Shown piece by piece: positions 14,963 to 22,946 of a stretch of DNA of 64,000 nucleotides. Each line of letters begins with the position of its first letter. Position 1 is the first letter of the stretch. The stretch is from Roseovarius sp. MMSF_3281 (GTDB lineage Bacteria; Pseudomonadota; Alphaproteobacteria; Rhodobacterales; Rhodobacteraceae). Where the stretch lies: assembly GCF_030733685.1 (NCBI RefSeq), contig NZ_JASHIM010000007.1:62501-126500 (forward strand), written 5' to 3'. The notes beneath the pieces are model-generated. The model was not told where the DNA came from and did no database searches. It was given only the letters and a program-made list of their open reading frames with translations. Made by a program: the position numbers and the translations under genes.

Positions 14963-16865
14963 CTTCGGTGCTTTCCTGATCCCCGGTGTCGCCTGCCTCA
15001 TCCTGATTTTCAACAGGTTGTTCAAGGCTTTCAAGGGTTGTTTCCTGTGGCTCGATCGGCTCGGGGCGGATCAGCTTGAATTCGATCCGGCGGTTGGCCT
15101 CGCGGCCTTCCTCGGTGCCGTTGTCGGCAATCGGGTCACTTTCGCCATAGCCCTTGGCGGTGAAGGACGATGTCAGAACCCGGCGCAGGCGCAATTCGTT
15201 GAGGACCGCGCGGGCGCGCGCCTGGCTGAGTTGCTGGTTCATGACCTCGCGGCCCTGACTGTCGGTATGGCCTTGAATTTCCATGCGGATTTCGCCGCAC
15301 TCCGTCAAGATTTCGGCGATTTGATCCATGATGGCCGCGCCATTGGCATCAATATTGGCCGAACCCGGCTCAAAGTTGATCTTGTTGTCCGCCTGCACCT
15401 CGGCGATGCGGGCCTCGCATTCTTCGGGGGTGGGGATGCTGGCCACCGGGTCAAGCTCTTCCTTGTAGGTCACGTCGATTGAAAACTGGTTCCGTTCGCC
15501 CAGTTTGTCCGACAGGAACCCGGAGATCATAGCGCTTGCGTCTTCCTGGCCTGTATTACCGGACACCGACAGTTCCTCGGGCTTCACGATCACGGCCCCG
15601 TTCGACAGGTACGAAAGGGTTTCCAGCCCGGTCAGCACGCGCAACGACCAATCCTTCGGCAAATCCTCGGCCACGCGCGCGGTGCTGTGCACCGCATCAG
15701 AGGCAAAGCGCGCCTTGGCGAAACTGTTGACGGTTTCGCGGGTCACGTCACTATCCACCCGGCCACGGATCTGGACCAGGCCTTCGGGCGAAAGCGTTGC
15801 CACGAATTCGGGCGTTACCTGTGTCTCGTCCTCGGGCTGGGGCAAAACGGCATGGAGCGCGAAAACCTCGGGGAGCGAGGTTTCAAGCTGCCCGACGACA
15901 TCATCGAAAGCCGCCTGCGGCGTGCCTTCGGCCGCGACCAGTGAAATATCCGCATCCGAAAAGGTGACGCTGCCACCGCCCAGCTTGCCCAGGGCGGCGA
16001 TGGATTGCTCCACCGCGCGGGCCCATTTCGGCGAGGGCACGCCAAGGCCGATGGTGCAGGCCGCCTTGTCGGTCAGGCCGACCTCGCTTGCGGCGCGCAG
16101 GATGCGATCCCGCGCCTCTTCGGTATCGGCCGAGCAGGCATCGAAGCGCGGCGTTCCGTCTTCGATCAGGAAACGAAGGGTAAAGGGCGTGATGACGGGC
16201 CGGGGCGAGGAAATATCAAGTGCAAGACCCACGTCATCCGGCACTTGGCGCGCCAGATCGGTTTCAATTCGGCGTTTGTCTTTTTCGCTGTCGGCCATGG
16301 CGGTGATCATCACGCGCGAGGCATCCACCGAGACCTTGGCACGCGGGAGTTGGGACAGCGATGTAACAGCATAATCCACCGCGTCCTGCCATGTGTCGGG
16401 CTGTGGGTAATCGGCCGATTCCAGAAGGTCGATCACCTCGTCTTCTTCTGCCTGCTCGGCGATTTCGGCCACCAGTTCCTCGCGGTCGGTGCTAGCGGGG
16501 ACAAGGCCAATGAGGGAAATGCCGCTGTCATTGCGCAGGATTTCCATCGAAAACCGTGGCGCTGCGATCTTGGCGCTGTCTTCGACCAGCATCTGGTCGA
16601 TGACGCGGGCGGCATCCACGACCTTGCCTGCCACGGTCAGCGCCTTGAAGCGCGCCGCTTCGCTGGGCGCGGTGCCGGCAAGAAAAACCTGCAGGCCGGT
16701 TGCGTCCACCTCGGCCCAGGTCAGGCCGTCGCGGTCCAGTTCCTCCAACACCGCTGTGCGCGATCCGTCCTCGATCGCGGTGACCGCGAATCGGGCTGCC
16801 AAAAGGCATAGGAGCGCCGCGCCCAGAAAAACAGCGGCAATAGAAAAAAGCGAAGACAAGCGCAT
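14949..16865 (-). CDS. OmpA-family envelope protein with long N-terminal region
   Basis: This protein of about 638 residues begins with a hydrophobic anchor or signal (residues 1-28). A long central region contains BON-like stretches, including ISLIGLVPASTDREELVAEI and GLVQIRGRVDSDVTRETVNSF. A complete OmpA peptidoglycan-binding domain lies near 500-600 (INFEPGSANIDANGAAIMDQ, IQGHTDSQGREVMNQQLSQ, ANRRIEFKL). The tail is acidic and glutamate/glutamine-rich. It should tie the envelope to peptidoglycan. I prefer the ATG at 16865; an upstream TTG at 16871 is possible. It is coupled to the coiled-coil gene downstream. Confidence 0.85.
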   Translation of the reverse strand: MRLSSLFSIAAVFLGAALLCLLAARFAVTAIEDGSRTAVLEELDRDGLTWAEVDATGLQVFLAGTAPSEAARFKALTVAGKVVDAARVIDQMLVEDSAKIAAPRFSMEILRNDSGISLIGLVPASTDREELVAEIAEQAEEDEVIDLLESADYPQPDTWQDAVDYAVTSLSQLPRAKVSVDASRVMITAMADSEKDKRRIETDLARQVPDDVGLALDISSPRPVITPFTLRFLIEDGTPRFDACSADTEEARDRILRAASEVGLTDKAACTIGLGVPSPKWARAVEQSIAALGKLGGGSVTFSDADISLVAAEGTPQAAFDDVVGQLETSLPEVFALHAVLPQPEDETQVTPEFVATLSPEGLVQIRGRVDSDVTRETVNSFAKARFASDAVHSTARVAEDLPKDWSLRVLTGLETLSYLSNGAVIVKPEELSVSGNTGQEDASAMISGFLSDKLGERNQFSIDVTYKEELDPVASIPTPEECEARIAEVQADNKINFEPGSANIDANGAAIMDQIAEILTECGEIRMEIQGHTDSQGREVMNQQLSQARARAVLNELRLRRVLTSSFTAKGYGESDPIADNGTEEGREANRRIEFKLIRPEPIEPQETTLESLEQPVENQDEAGDTGDQESTEDEQN

Positions 16866-16927
16866 GGGCAAAAGGCCATTTCGTGGAGTGTCCGCCAGTA
16901 TTTAGGCCCTGCCGGGGACAAGTGCAA

Positions 16928-17893
16928 TCACAGCAAAAGCGCGACAGCGAAAAACGGCAAAGGCAGCAAACCGGCATCCCGGTTCGACCTGAAGAGGCGC
17001 AACAGCCGGTCATGATCGCCAAGGTCCAGCCGGCGCATCTGCCAGAACATGTGCCAGCCCATGGCCCATGGCCCCAGAAGCGCCACAAGCATCGCCGGGA
17101 TCGTGCCGTCGATCACCGCCATGATCACCGCCACGGCCATCAGGCTTACCGCCAGGATCAAGAACCACGACAGCCATTTCGGCGTGGTCTCACCAAACAG
17201 CCGCGCGGTGGATTTGACGCCGATCAGGGCATCGTCTTCCTTGTCCTGATGGGCATAGATCGTGTCATAGAAAAGCGTCCATGCCATGCCGGCGACGTAG
17301 AGCACCACGGCGGGCCATTCCAGCCGCCCGGTATGCGCCGTCCAGGCCAGAAGCGCGCCCCAGTTGAAGGCCAGCCCAAGGAAAATCTGCGGCCACCATG
17401 TAAAGCGTTTGGCAAACGGGTAAATCGCCACCGGCAAAAGCGACAGCACGCCAAGCCCGATTGCCGCGATATTGAAGGTCAGCAGGATGCAGAAGGCCAC
17501 CAGCGCCTGCACCACCAGCCACGCCAGCGCGCCTTTGACCGTCACCTGCCCCGAAGGAATGGGGCGCGAGGCGGTGCGGGCCACGCTGCCGTCGATATCG
17601 CGGTCGGTGATGTCGTTCCACGTACAGCCCGCCCCGCGCATCAGGAAGGCCCCGATACCGCAGCCTGCGAAAATCCACAGGTCATGCCAGGTGGCCCGGC
17701 CATCGTGCAGCATGGCCAGCAAAAGACCCCACCAACAGGGCAAGAGCAAAAGCCATGTGCCAATCGGCCGATCCGCCCGCGACAGGCGGAGGTAGGGGCG
17801 CGTAGCGGCGGGGGCCAGCCTGTCCACCCAATTGCCGCGATAAGCATCGGCGACTTGGCCCTTGTCCTCTGGCGTCTCGTTTGTGCCGGTCAT
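16928..17893 (-). CDS. ubiA: 4-hydroxybenzoate polyprenyltransferase
   Basis: This UbiA-family prenyltransferase of 321 residues has eight to nine membrane segments. It carries both aspartate-rich motifs that bind Mg-pyrophosphate: NDITDRDID near residue 95 and YAHQDKEDD near 210. It attaches the polyprenyl chain to 4-hydroxybenzoate, the first membrane step of ubiquinone synthesis. The ATG at 17893 lies only 11 bp from the divergent rsmE ATG. Each gene's promoter and ribosome-binding region would therefore have to lie in the other's coding sequence, unless the longer in-frame versions are used. Confidence 0.92.
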   Translation of the reverse strand: MTGTNETPEDKGQVADAYRGNWVDRLAPAATRPYLRLSRADRPIGTWLLLLPCWWGLLLAMLHDGRATWHDLWIFAGCGIGAFLMRGAGCTWNDITDRDIDGSVARTASRPIPSGQVTVKGALAWLVVQALVAFCILLTFNIAAIGLGVLSLLPVAIYPFAKRFTWWPQIFLGLAFNWGALLAWTAHTGRLEWPAVVLYVAGMAWTLFYDTIYAHQDKEDDALIGVKSTARLFGETTPKWLSWFLILAVSLMAVAVIMAVIDGTIPAMLVALLGPWAMGWHMFWQMRRLDLGDHDRLLRLFRSNRDAGLLPLPFFAVALLL

Positions 17894-17904
17894 ATGGTGC
17901 CCCC

Positions 17905-18630
17905 ATGGCAGATACAAAGATCAGGCTTTATGTAGAGCAGCCTTTGGGGGAAGGGCAAACCATTCCTCTGGCCCGTGATCAGGCGCATTACCTTTTCGGG
18001 GTGATGCGGCGCGGGGTAGGCGATGCCTTGGCGGTGTTCAACGGGCGCGATGGCGAATGGCGCGCCGAGGTGCGCGAGGCGGGCAAACGAGGTGGCACGC
18101 TGGAGGCCGTGGAACAAACCGCGCCGCAGCGTGATCCGCCGGACCTGTGGTTGCTGTTTGCGCCGATCAAGAAGGCACGCACCGATTTCATCGTCGAAAA
18201 AGCCGCCGAGATGGGGGCGGCGCGTATCCTGCCAGTACAAAGCGAGTTCACCAATTCCGAACGCATCCGGCAGGACCGGTTGCAGGCCCATGCCGTGGAA
18301 GCCGCCGAGCAATGCGGCGGCACCTTTGTGCCCGAGGTCTGCGACTTGCAAAGACTGGATCGACTTTTGGCCGATTGGCCCGGAGACCGGCAGTTGATGT
18401 TTTGTGACGAAGCGCTGGCGGGGGCGGGCGAAACGCTGGGCCAAGCGGGGGGCGGCAAATGGGCGATCCTGATCGGCCCTGAAGGCGGGTTTTCCGAGGC
18501 TGAACGCGCGCGCCTCCATGCCCTGCCCTTTGCCCATGCGGTCAGTCTTGGGCCACGCATCCTGCGCGCTGATACGGCGGCTGTTGCCGCGCTGACCGTC
18601 TGGCAGCAGGCGCTGGGGGATTGGGCATGA
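17905..18630 (+). CDS. rsmE: 16S rRNA m3U1498 methyltransferase
   Basis: This 241-residue RsmE/YggJ family member has an N-terminal PUA-like RNA-binding region (IRLYVEQPLGEGQTIPL through GGTLEAVEQ). The SPOUT methyltransferase domain that follows has the knot motifs KAAEMGAARILPV, WAILIGPEGGFSEAE and SLGPRILRADTAAVAAL. It methylates N3 of U1498 in 16S rRNA. The ATG at 17905 gives the normal N-terminus; a TTG at 17881 would overlap the divergent ubiA start. The stop codon overlaps the next start in ATGA. Confidence 0.93.
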   Translation: MADTKIRLYVEQPLGEGQTIPLARDQAHYLFGVMRRGVGDALAVFNGRDGEWRAEVREAGKRGGTLEAVEQTAPQRDPPDLWLLFAPIKKARTDFIVEKAAEMGAARILPVQSEFTNSERIRQDRLQAHAVEAAEQCGGTFVPEVCDLQRLDRLLADWPGDRQLMFCDEALAGAGETLGQAGGGKWAILIGPEGGFSEAERARLHALPFAHAVSLGPRILRADTAAVAALTVWQQALGDWA

Positions 18631-19139
18631 GCTTTGTCCGTCCCGAAGCCATGCAAAACCTTGCCCGCTGGCGCGAGGTGCTGATCGGCGGCGCGGTTCT
18701 GGCGCTTGGCCTGTGGTGGGTTTTGGGCACCGGTGGCTTGCTGCATTGGATCGGCTATGCAGTGGCCGCGGCAGGCCTTGCCCTGATGGTCGCCGGGTTT
18801 CAACGCGCCCGCTTTCGCGGCGCGCGCGGCGGGGCCGGTGTTGTGCAGGTGGACGAGGGACAAATCGCCTATTTCGGCCCCTTGACCGGCGGGGCCGTGG
18901 CACGCAGCGAAATGACCGCCCTGATGCTGGACCGGTCGGGGCATCCCGCACATTGGGTGTTGCGCCAACCCGGGCAGGCCGATTTGCAAATCCCCGTGAA
19001 TGCCGAAGGGGCCGAGGCGCTGTTCGATGCCTTTGCCGCCCTGCCCGGCCTGCGCACCGAATACATGCTGTCGCAGATGTCCGCATCCGGCGATCAAGCC
19101 GTCGTTATCTGGCAAAAACGCACAGCGATGTTGCATTGA
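18627..19139 (+). CDS. Conserved-looking protein with two membrane segments
   Basis: This 170-residue protein has two adjacent hydrophobic helices (about 19-36 and 40-57, LIGGAVLALGLWWVLGT and WIGYAVAAAGLALMVAGF) and a cytoplasmic C-terminal domain of about 100 residues. I do not recognise the family; the layout resembles small PH-like membrane proteins. It overlaps rsmE by 4 bp (ATGA) and precedes gshA by 66 bp on the same strand, so it is probably part of a ubiquinone-independent rsmE-gshA transcription unit. Its coding character is good throughout. Confidence 0.75.
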   Translation: MSFVRPEAMQNLARWREVLIGGAVLALGLWWVLGTGGLLHWIGYAVAAAGLALMVAGFQRARFRGARGGAGVVQVDEGQIAYFGPLTGGAVARSEMTALMLDRSGHPAHWVLRQPGQADLQIPVNAEGAEALFDAFAALPGLRTEYMLSQMSASGDQAVVIWQKRTAMLH

Positions 19140-19205
19140 CACCCCGCGCGATTAGCGCCACTTCTCAACGTCATATCCGCGCAGCAAGGTGAAAGAGGTG
19201 CCCTC

Positions 19206-20576
19206 ATGTCCATACCCCAATCCGGTGGCGGCCCGATCGAGCGGCACGAACAACTGGCCGAATACCTGGAAGACGGCTGCAAGCCGCGTGAAGACTGGCG
19301 GATCGGCACCGAGCACGAGAAGTTCGGCTATTGCAAGGATACGCTTAAGCCCATCCCTTACGAGGGTGAGCGTAGCGTTCTGGCGGTGCTTGAAGGCCTG
19401 CGCGATGGCCACGGCTGGGCCCCTTTGGAAGAAGGCGGCAAGCTGATTGGCCTAGAGAAAGACGGCGCGAATGTCAGCCTTGAACCGGGTGGGCAGTTGG
19501 AATTGTCGGGCGCCCCCTTGGAAAACATCCACCAGACCTGTGACGAGGTGAACCAGCATCTGGCCGATGTGAAGGACATCGCCGACAAGGTCGGTGTGGG
19601 GTTCATCGGGCTGGGGGCCGCGCCCACTTGGACACATGAACAGATGCCGCGGATGCCCAAGGGGCGTTACAAGCTGATGACCGATTACATGGACCGGGTC
19701 GGCACCATGGGCAAATCCATGATGTACCGGACCTGTACCGTGCAGGTGAACCTTGATTTCGGGTCCGAGGCGGACATGGTGCAAAAGCTGCGCGTGGCAC
19801 TGGCCCTGCAGCCTGTGGCAACCGCCCTTTTCGCCAATTCCCCCTTCTTCGAGGGCAAACCCAACGGCCATAAATCATGGCGCTCCCGCGTGTGGCGCGA
19901 TCTGGATTCGGACCGGACGGGCATGCTGCCCTTCGTCTTTGATGAAGGCTTCGGGTTCGAGGCTTGGGTGCAATACGCCCTCGATGTGCCGATGTATTTT
20001 GTCTATCGCGACGGGGTTTATCACGATGCTTTGGGGCAATCGTTCCGCGATTTCCTGAAGGGCGAATTGCCCGCCCTGCCCGGTGAAAAGCCCCAGATGT
20101 CGGATTGGGCCGATCACCTGACCACCATCTTCCCCGAGGCGCGAATCAAGAAGTTCATCGAAATGCGCGGCGCCGATGGCGGCCCGTGGCGCAGACTGTG
20201 CGCGCTGCCCGCCTTTTGGGTGGGTCTGATGTATGACCAAAGCGCATTGGATGCGGCATGGGACCTGGTCAAAGGCTGGGATGCGCCGACGCGCGAGGCG
20301 CTGCGCGTCGCGGCGAGTGAACAGGCGCTTGATGCCCGTGTCGATGGGATTTCCATGCATGAGATCGCGCGCGAAGCCGTGGCGATTTCCGAAGCGGGGT
20401 TGAAAGCCCGCGCGCGGCCCGGTGCGGGCGGCTTGATCGGGGATGAGACCCATTTCCTCAATGCGCTGAAGGAAAGCGTCGAGTCCGGCAAGGTGCCCGC
20501 CGATGAACTGCTTGAGCATTATAATGGCGATTGGGATGGCGACCTGAGCCGGATTTATGCGGAGTATTCGTATTAA
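19206..20576 (+). CDS. gshA: Glutamate-cysteine ligase, plant/alphaproteobacterial type
   Basis: This 456-residue enzyme makes gamma-glutamylcysteine, the first step of glutathione synthesis. It belongs to the GCS2/plant-like class usual in alphaproteobacteria. Family blocks include RIGTEHEKFGY, LEPGGQLELSGAPL, GLGAAPTWTHEQMP, GRYKLMTDYMDRVGTMGKSMMYRTC and LFANSPFFEGKPNG. GAGGTG precedes the ATG at 19206. The gene ends 9 bp before a palindromic repeat and a strong terminator. Length is normal for the family. Confidence 0.95.
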   Translation: MSIPQSGGGPIERHEQLAEYLEDGCKPREDWRIGTEHEKFGYCKDTLKPIPYEGERSVLAVLEGLRDGHGWAPLEEGGKLIGLEKDGANVSLEPGGQLELSGAPLENIHQTCDEVNQHLADVKDIADKVGVGFIGLGAAPTWTHEQMPRMPKGRYKLMTDYMDRVGTMGKSMMYRTCTVQVNLDFGSEADMVQKLRVALALQPVATALFANSPFFEGKPNGHKSWRSRVWRDLDSDRTGMLPFVFDEGFGFEAWVQYALDVPMYFVYRDGVYHDALGQSFRDFLKGELPALPGEKPQMSDWADHLTTIFPEARIKKFIEMRGADGGPWRRLCALPAFWVGLMYDQSALDAAWDLVKGWDAPTREALRVAASEQALDARVDGISMHEIAREAVAISEAGLKARARPGAGGLIGDETHFLNALKESVESGKVPADELLEHYNGDWDGDLSRIYAEYSY

Positions 20577-20585
20577 GCGACACAT

Positions 20586-20609
20586 GCCCCGGGCATGTCC
20601 CGGGGCCTC
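20586..20609 (-). repeat. REP-like palindrome (GAGGCCCCGGG type), isolated copy
   Basis: Read leftward, this is GAGGCCCCGGGACATGCCCGGGGC. It matches GAGGCCCCGGGTCAGGCCCGGGGC of the two repeats around the GIY-YIG gene (63201 and 63721) except in the loop. It lies in the gshA 3' region. Confidence 0.7.
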
Positions 20610-20619
20610 GTTTTAAAAC

Positions 20620-20646
20620 AGCCCCGGCCCGAAAGCCGGGGCTTTT
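20620..20646 (+). terminator. Terminator after gshA
   Basis: AGCCCCGGC (20620-20628) pairs with GCCGGGGCT (20634-20642) and is followed by TTTT. The T/A-rich sequence TTTTAAAA on the left side may let it also stop leftward transcription. Confidence 0.85.
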
Positions 20647-20649
20647 TCG

Positions 20650-20991
20650 TTACGCCTTGGCGGTTTGATCCGGCCCGCCAACCGCGACAAGCCGCAGGGT
20701 GCCGACTGCGTGGGTGAAGCCCAGACCAAGGCACAGCGCGGCAAGGCCGAGGGCCAGAAGCAGGGCCAAAATCGGCTCCAGCGGGATGGCGGCGAGCAGT
20801 GCCACGATCAGGATGATCCCACCCGCGCCGATGGCGGCAAAGCCGGTGGCGATGGTGACCGAGGCGGTCTTGATCGCCGGGCCGTTTTTCGGACATTCGG
20901 ACATCATCGCGCCGATACGAAGGATCATGCCAGTCAACACCGCCAGAAGGGACGCGGCACCGATGAAATAGATGAATGCGTGAATGAGCAT
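20650..20991 (-). CDS. Small membrane protein, family not recognised
   Basis: This 113-residue protein has about three hydrophobic helices (roughly 5-25, 42-70 and 72-95) and one cysteine. I recognise no family. It follows the 157-residue membrane protein gene with 2 bp between stop and start on the same strand. The two probably form an operon downstream of, and perhaps controlled by, the GbsR/MarR regulator at 21492. Role unknown. Confidence 0.65.
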   Translation of the reverse strand: MLIHAFIYFIGAASLLAVLTGMILRIGAMMSECPKNGPAIKTASVTIATGFAAIGAGGIILIVALLAAIPLEPILALLLALGLAALCLGLGFTHAVGTLRLVAVGGPDQTAKA

Positions 20992-20993
20992 GG

Positions 20994-21467
20994 TCAGTCT
21001 CCTTTTTGCTCAGGAATGGCATTGGGGGTGATCGGCGCGAAGAACCCGCGCCGAAAGTTCGGGTAGAGCCAGCCAAAGGCCAAGCCCCAAAGAAAGGCGA
21101 AGACCCCGCCGAAACCGCCGAACATGATGAGCATGTCGTTCACGCCCTGCCACCCCGGCAGGATATCTGTCCAAAGCAGGATCGGCAGGGTCGCGGTATT
21201 GACCACCACGGCAAGCCCCCCGATGGCAAGCGGTCGCGCCTCGTAACGGCGCAGGTACCACAGCAAGGCGGGCGTGCCGCATATCAGGTAGGCCGGCGCG
21301 CCGAAGATCAGGGCGAAGATCGGGATAAAGGCCCAGAATGTCGCCAGTGTCACAACCAAGGGTGCGCCCAGAAGGGCCAGCACGAAGGCCACAGGGTCGA
21401 TCACATGGGCAGGGCCCTTGGGGTGCGGCCAGAAGGGCGATCTGATGTTTCCAGTTATTTCTGTCAT
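20994..21467 (-). CDS. Polytopic small membrane protein, family not recognised
   Basis: This 157-residue protein has about four transmembrane segments (VAFVLALLGAPLVVTLATFWAF region, then about 55-70, 80-98 and 110-130). No motif points to a function. The next upstream gene on the same strand is the GbsR/MarR-type regulator, with 24 bp between. Conserved position next to a regulator with an autoregulatory-looking operator suggests that the two membrane proteins belong to its regulon. That is inference. Confidence 0.65.
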   Translation of the reverse strand: MTEITGNIRSPFWPHPKGPAHVIDPVAFVLALLGAPLVVTLATFWAFIPIFALIFGAPAYLICGTPALLWYLRRYEARPLAIGGLAVVVNTATLPILLWTDILPGWQGVNDMLIMFGGFGGVFAFLWGLAFGWLYPNFRRGFFAPITPNAIPEQKGD

Positions 21468-21491
21468 GAGTGAAACTCCTACGCAAAAATT

Positions 21492-22025
21492 TTACCCGTC
21501 GCGACCCTTCGGCAGGAACCGCGCGATCCGCGCGCCCAACTTCAAAACGCTTAACTGCACCCCGCGCGGCAGGCGCGATACATCGCGATACCAATCGTCA
21601 AACATTTGCATGGTCTCCAAGGTTTCCCCGATGCGCGCCTTTATCTTGGGGGGCGTGTTATCGCCCTCGGCCTCTTCGGCCACGCGGTGCAGGGCGGCCA
21701 GCGTTGGCGCGTATTCGCGTTCGCGCCGCCCTTCGACCACCGCGTTCACCAGATCGAACATATCGCGGATCGAGGTGAAGTGATCGCGCCGGTCGCCCAA
21801 CTGTCGGCTGGAACTGACCAGCTTCCAAGCCTGCAATTCCTTAAGACCGTTCGAGACATTGGAGCGCGCAAGGCCCAGTGTTTCGCTGATTTCCTCTGCG
21901 GTCAGCGGCTCGGGCGCGATGTGCAGCAGCGCGTGGATTTGCGCGACCGAACGGTTGACCCCCCATTTCGCGCCCATATCCCCCCAGTGAAGGATGAAAT
22001 CCTGCATGGCTTGGGTGAGGTGCAT
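21492..22025 (-). CDS. GbsR/MarR-family transcriptional regulator
   Basis: This 177-residue protein has an N-terminal winged helix-turn-helix (about 20-85). VNRSVAQIHALLHIAPEPL, TAEEISETLGLARSNVSNG and LKELQAWKLVSSSRQLGDR match the GbsR-like MarR branch. A helical C-terminal dimer region follows. Family members respond to osmolytes or other small molecules. A palindrome ATTTCTG-N6-CAGAAAT lies 17 bp upstream of the start, as expected for autoregulation. Its probable targets are its own gene and the two membrane-protein genes downstream. Confidence 0.82.
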   Translation of the reverse strand: MHLTQAMQDFILHWGDMGAKWGVNRSVAQIHALLHIAPEPLTAEEISETLGLARSNVSNGLKELQAWKLVSSSRQLGDRRDHFTSIRDMFDLVNAVVEGRREREYAPTLAALHRVAEEAEGDNTPPKIKARIGETLETMQMFDDWYRDVSRLPRGVQLSVLKLGARIARFLPKGRDG

Positions 22026-22041
22026 TTTCGCGACTCCATTT

Positions 22042-22061
22042 ATTTCTGCATAGACAGAAAT
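22042..22061. promoter_or_regulatory. Putative operator of the GbsR/MarR regulator
   Basis: ATTTCTG (22042-22048) and CAGAAAT (22055-22061) form a perfect 7-bp inverted repeat with a 6-bp spacer, just upstream of the regulator's start codon. Size and symmetry fit a MarR-type dimer site. No other copy was noticed in the window. Confidence 0.55.
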
Positions 22062-22080
22062 ATCAGGAACACGCGTAGAG

Positions 22081-22344
22081 TCAATCCTTCTCTGGCACCA
22101 GCGCCAGAACGAAGTCTCTTACCTTGGCCTCGGGCATCTCGCAGGGTTTCAGGCGCGCGCCTGACTGCAAGTCATAGAGGTTCATGCTGATGTAGTCGGA
22201 GCCGCCCAGTTCATGTGCCACCAACTCATGGCTGCGGCCTTGTGCATAGGTGCGGCGCATCACGCGATACCGCCTGCAATGGGCGCGCCCGGTAAAGGCC
22301 CCCAAGGGCAGCGCGTGAAAAGCCGCTAGAAAGGCATCATTCAC
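22081..22344 (-). CDS. Small conserved-looking protein of unknown function
   Basis: This 87-residue protein is cytoplasmic by composition, with the readable core SHELVAHELGGSDYISMNLYDL and SGARLKPCEMPEAKVRDFVLAL. I recall similar small proteins in other Rhodobacteraceae but know no function. Its start overlaps the plsY stop by 4 bp, so it is cotranslated with plsY at the end of the pyrC-plsY group. Confidence 0.75.
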   Translation of the reverse strand: MNDAFLAAFHALPLGAFTGRAHCRRYRVMRRTYAQGRSHELVAHELGGSDYISMNLYDLQSGARLKPCEMPEAKVRDFVLALVPEKD

Positions 22345-22946
22345 TTCTGGCCGATCTTCGGCTCGTTGCCCTCGCGCAGGCGGGCGATGTTTTCACGGTG
22401 CCGCCAGAAGACCAGCAAGGTGAGGATGGCGCTGAGCAGGAAAATCGCCCCCGGCCCAAGAAAGACCACCCAGAAGGTCGAAGTGGCCGCGGCAACGATG
22501 GCCGACAGCGAGGAAATGCGCGAAACCACGGCTGTTACCAGCCACGCCAAGCAGCACAGCGCGCCCACCGGAAAGGCCAGCGCCAGCATCAGGCCAAGGA
22601 AAGTGGCCACGCCCTTGCCGCCCTTGAACCTCAGCCAGACGGGGTAGCAATGGCCGACAAAGGCCATCAGACCCGCCAGTTGCGCCGCATCCTCCCCGGC
22701 CAGCAGCCGGGCCAGCAGCACCGCCACCGCCCCCTTGCCGCCATCAAGGATCAGCGTGCCCAGCGCGGCAGCCTTGTTGCCGGTGCGCAAGACATTGGTC
22801 GCCCCGATATTGCCCGAGCCGATCTCGCGCAGGTTGCCAAGGTTCATCAGTCTGGCCAGCACCATGCCGAAGGGGATCGACCCCAGAAGATAGCCGATCA
22901 CGGCCCAGAGGATGAGGATTGTCAGGGTGGATTCGATCACTGGCAT
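22341..22946 (-). CDS. plsY: Acyl-phosphate:glycerol-3-phosphate acyltransferase
   Basis: This 201-residue inner-membrane enzyme has about five transmembrane segments. It carries the three PlsY motifs: GSIPFGMVLARL, GSGNIGATNVLRTGN (substrate binding) and GHCYPVWLRFKGGKGVAT (acyl-phosphate pocket). It makes 1-acyl-glycerol-3-phosphate, the first committed step of phospholipid synthesis. The start lies directly after the pyrC stop, and the downstream 87-residue gene overlaps by 4 bp. Confidence 0.96.
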   Translation of the reverse strand: MPVIESTLTILILWAVIGYLLGSIPFGMVLARLMNLGNLREIGSGNIGATNVLRTGNKAAALGTLILDGGKGAVAVLLARLLAGEDAAQLAGLMAFVGHCYPVWLRFKGGKGVATFLGLMLALAFPVGALCCLAWLVTAVVSRISSLSAIVAAATSTFWVVFLGPGAIFLLSAILTLLVFWRHRENIARLREGNEPKIGQK

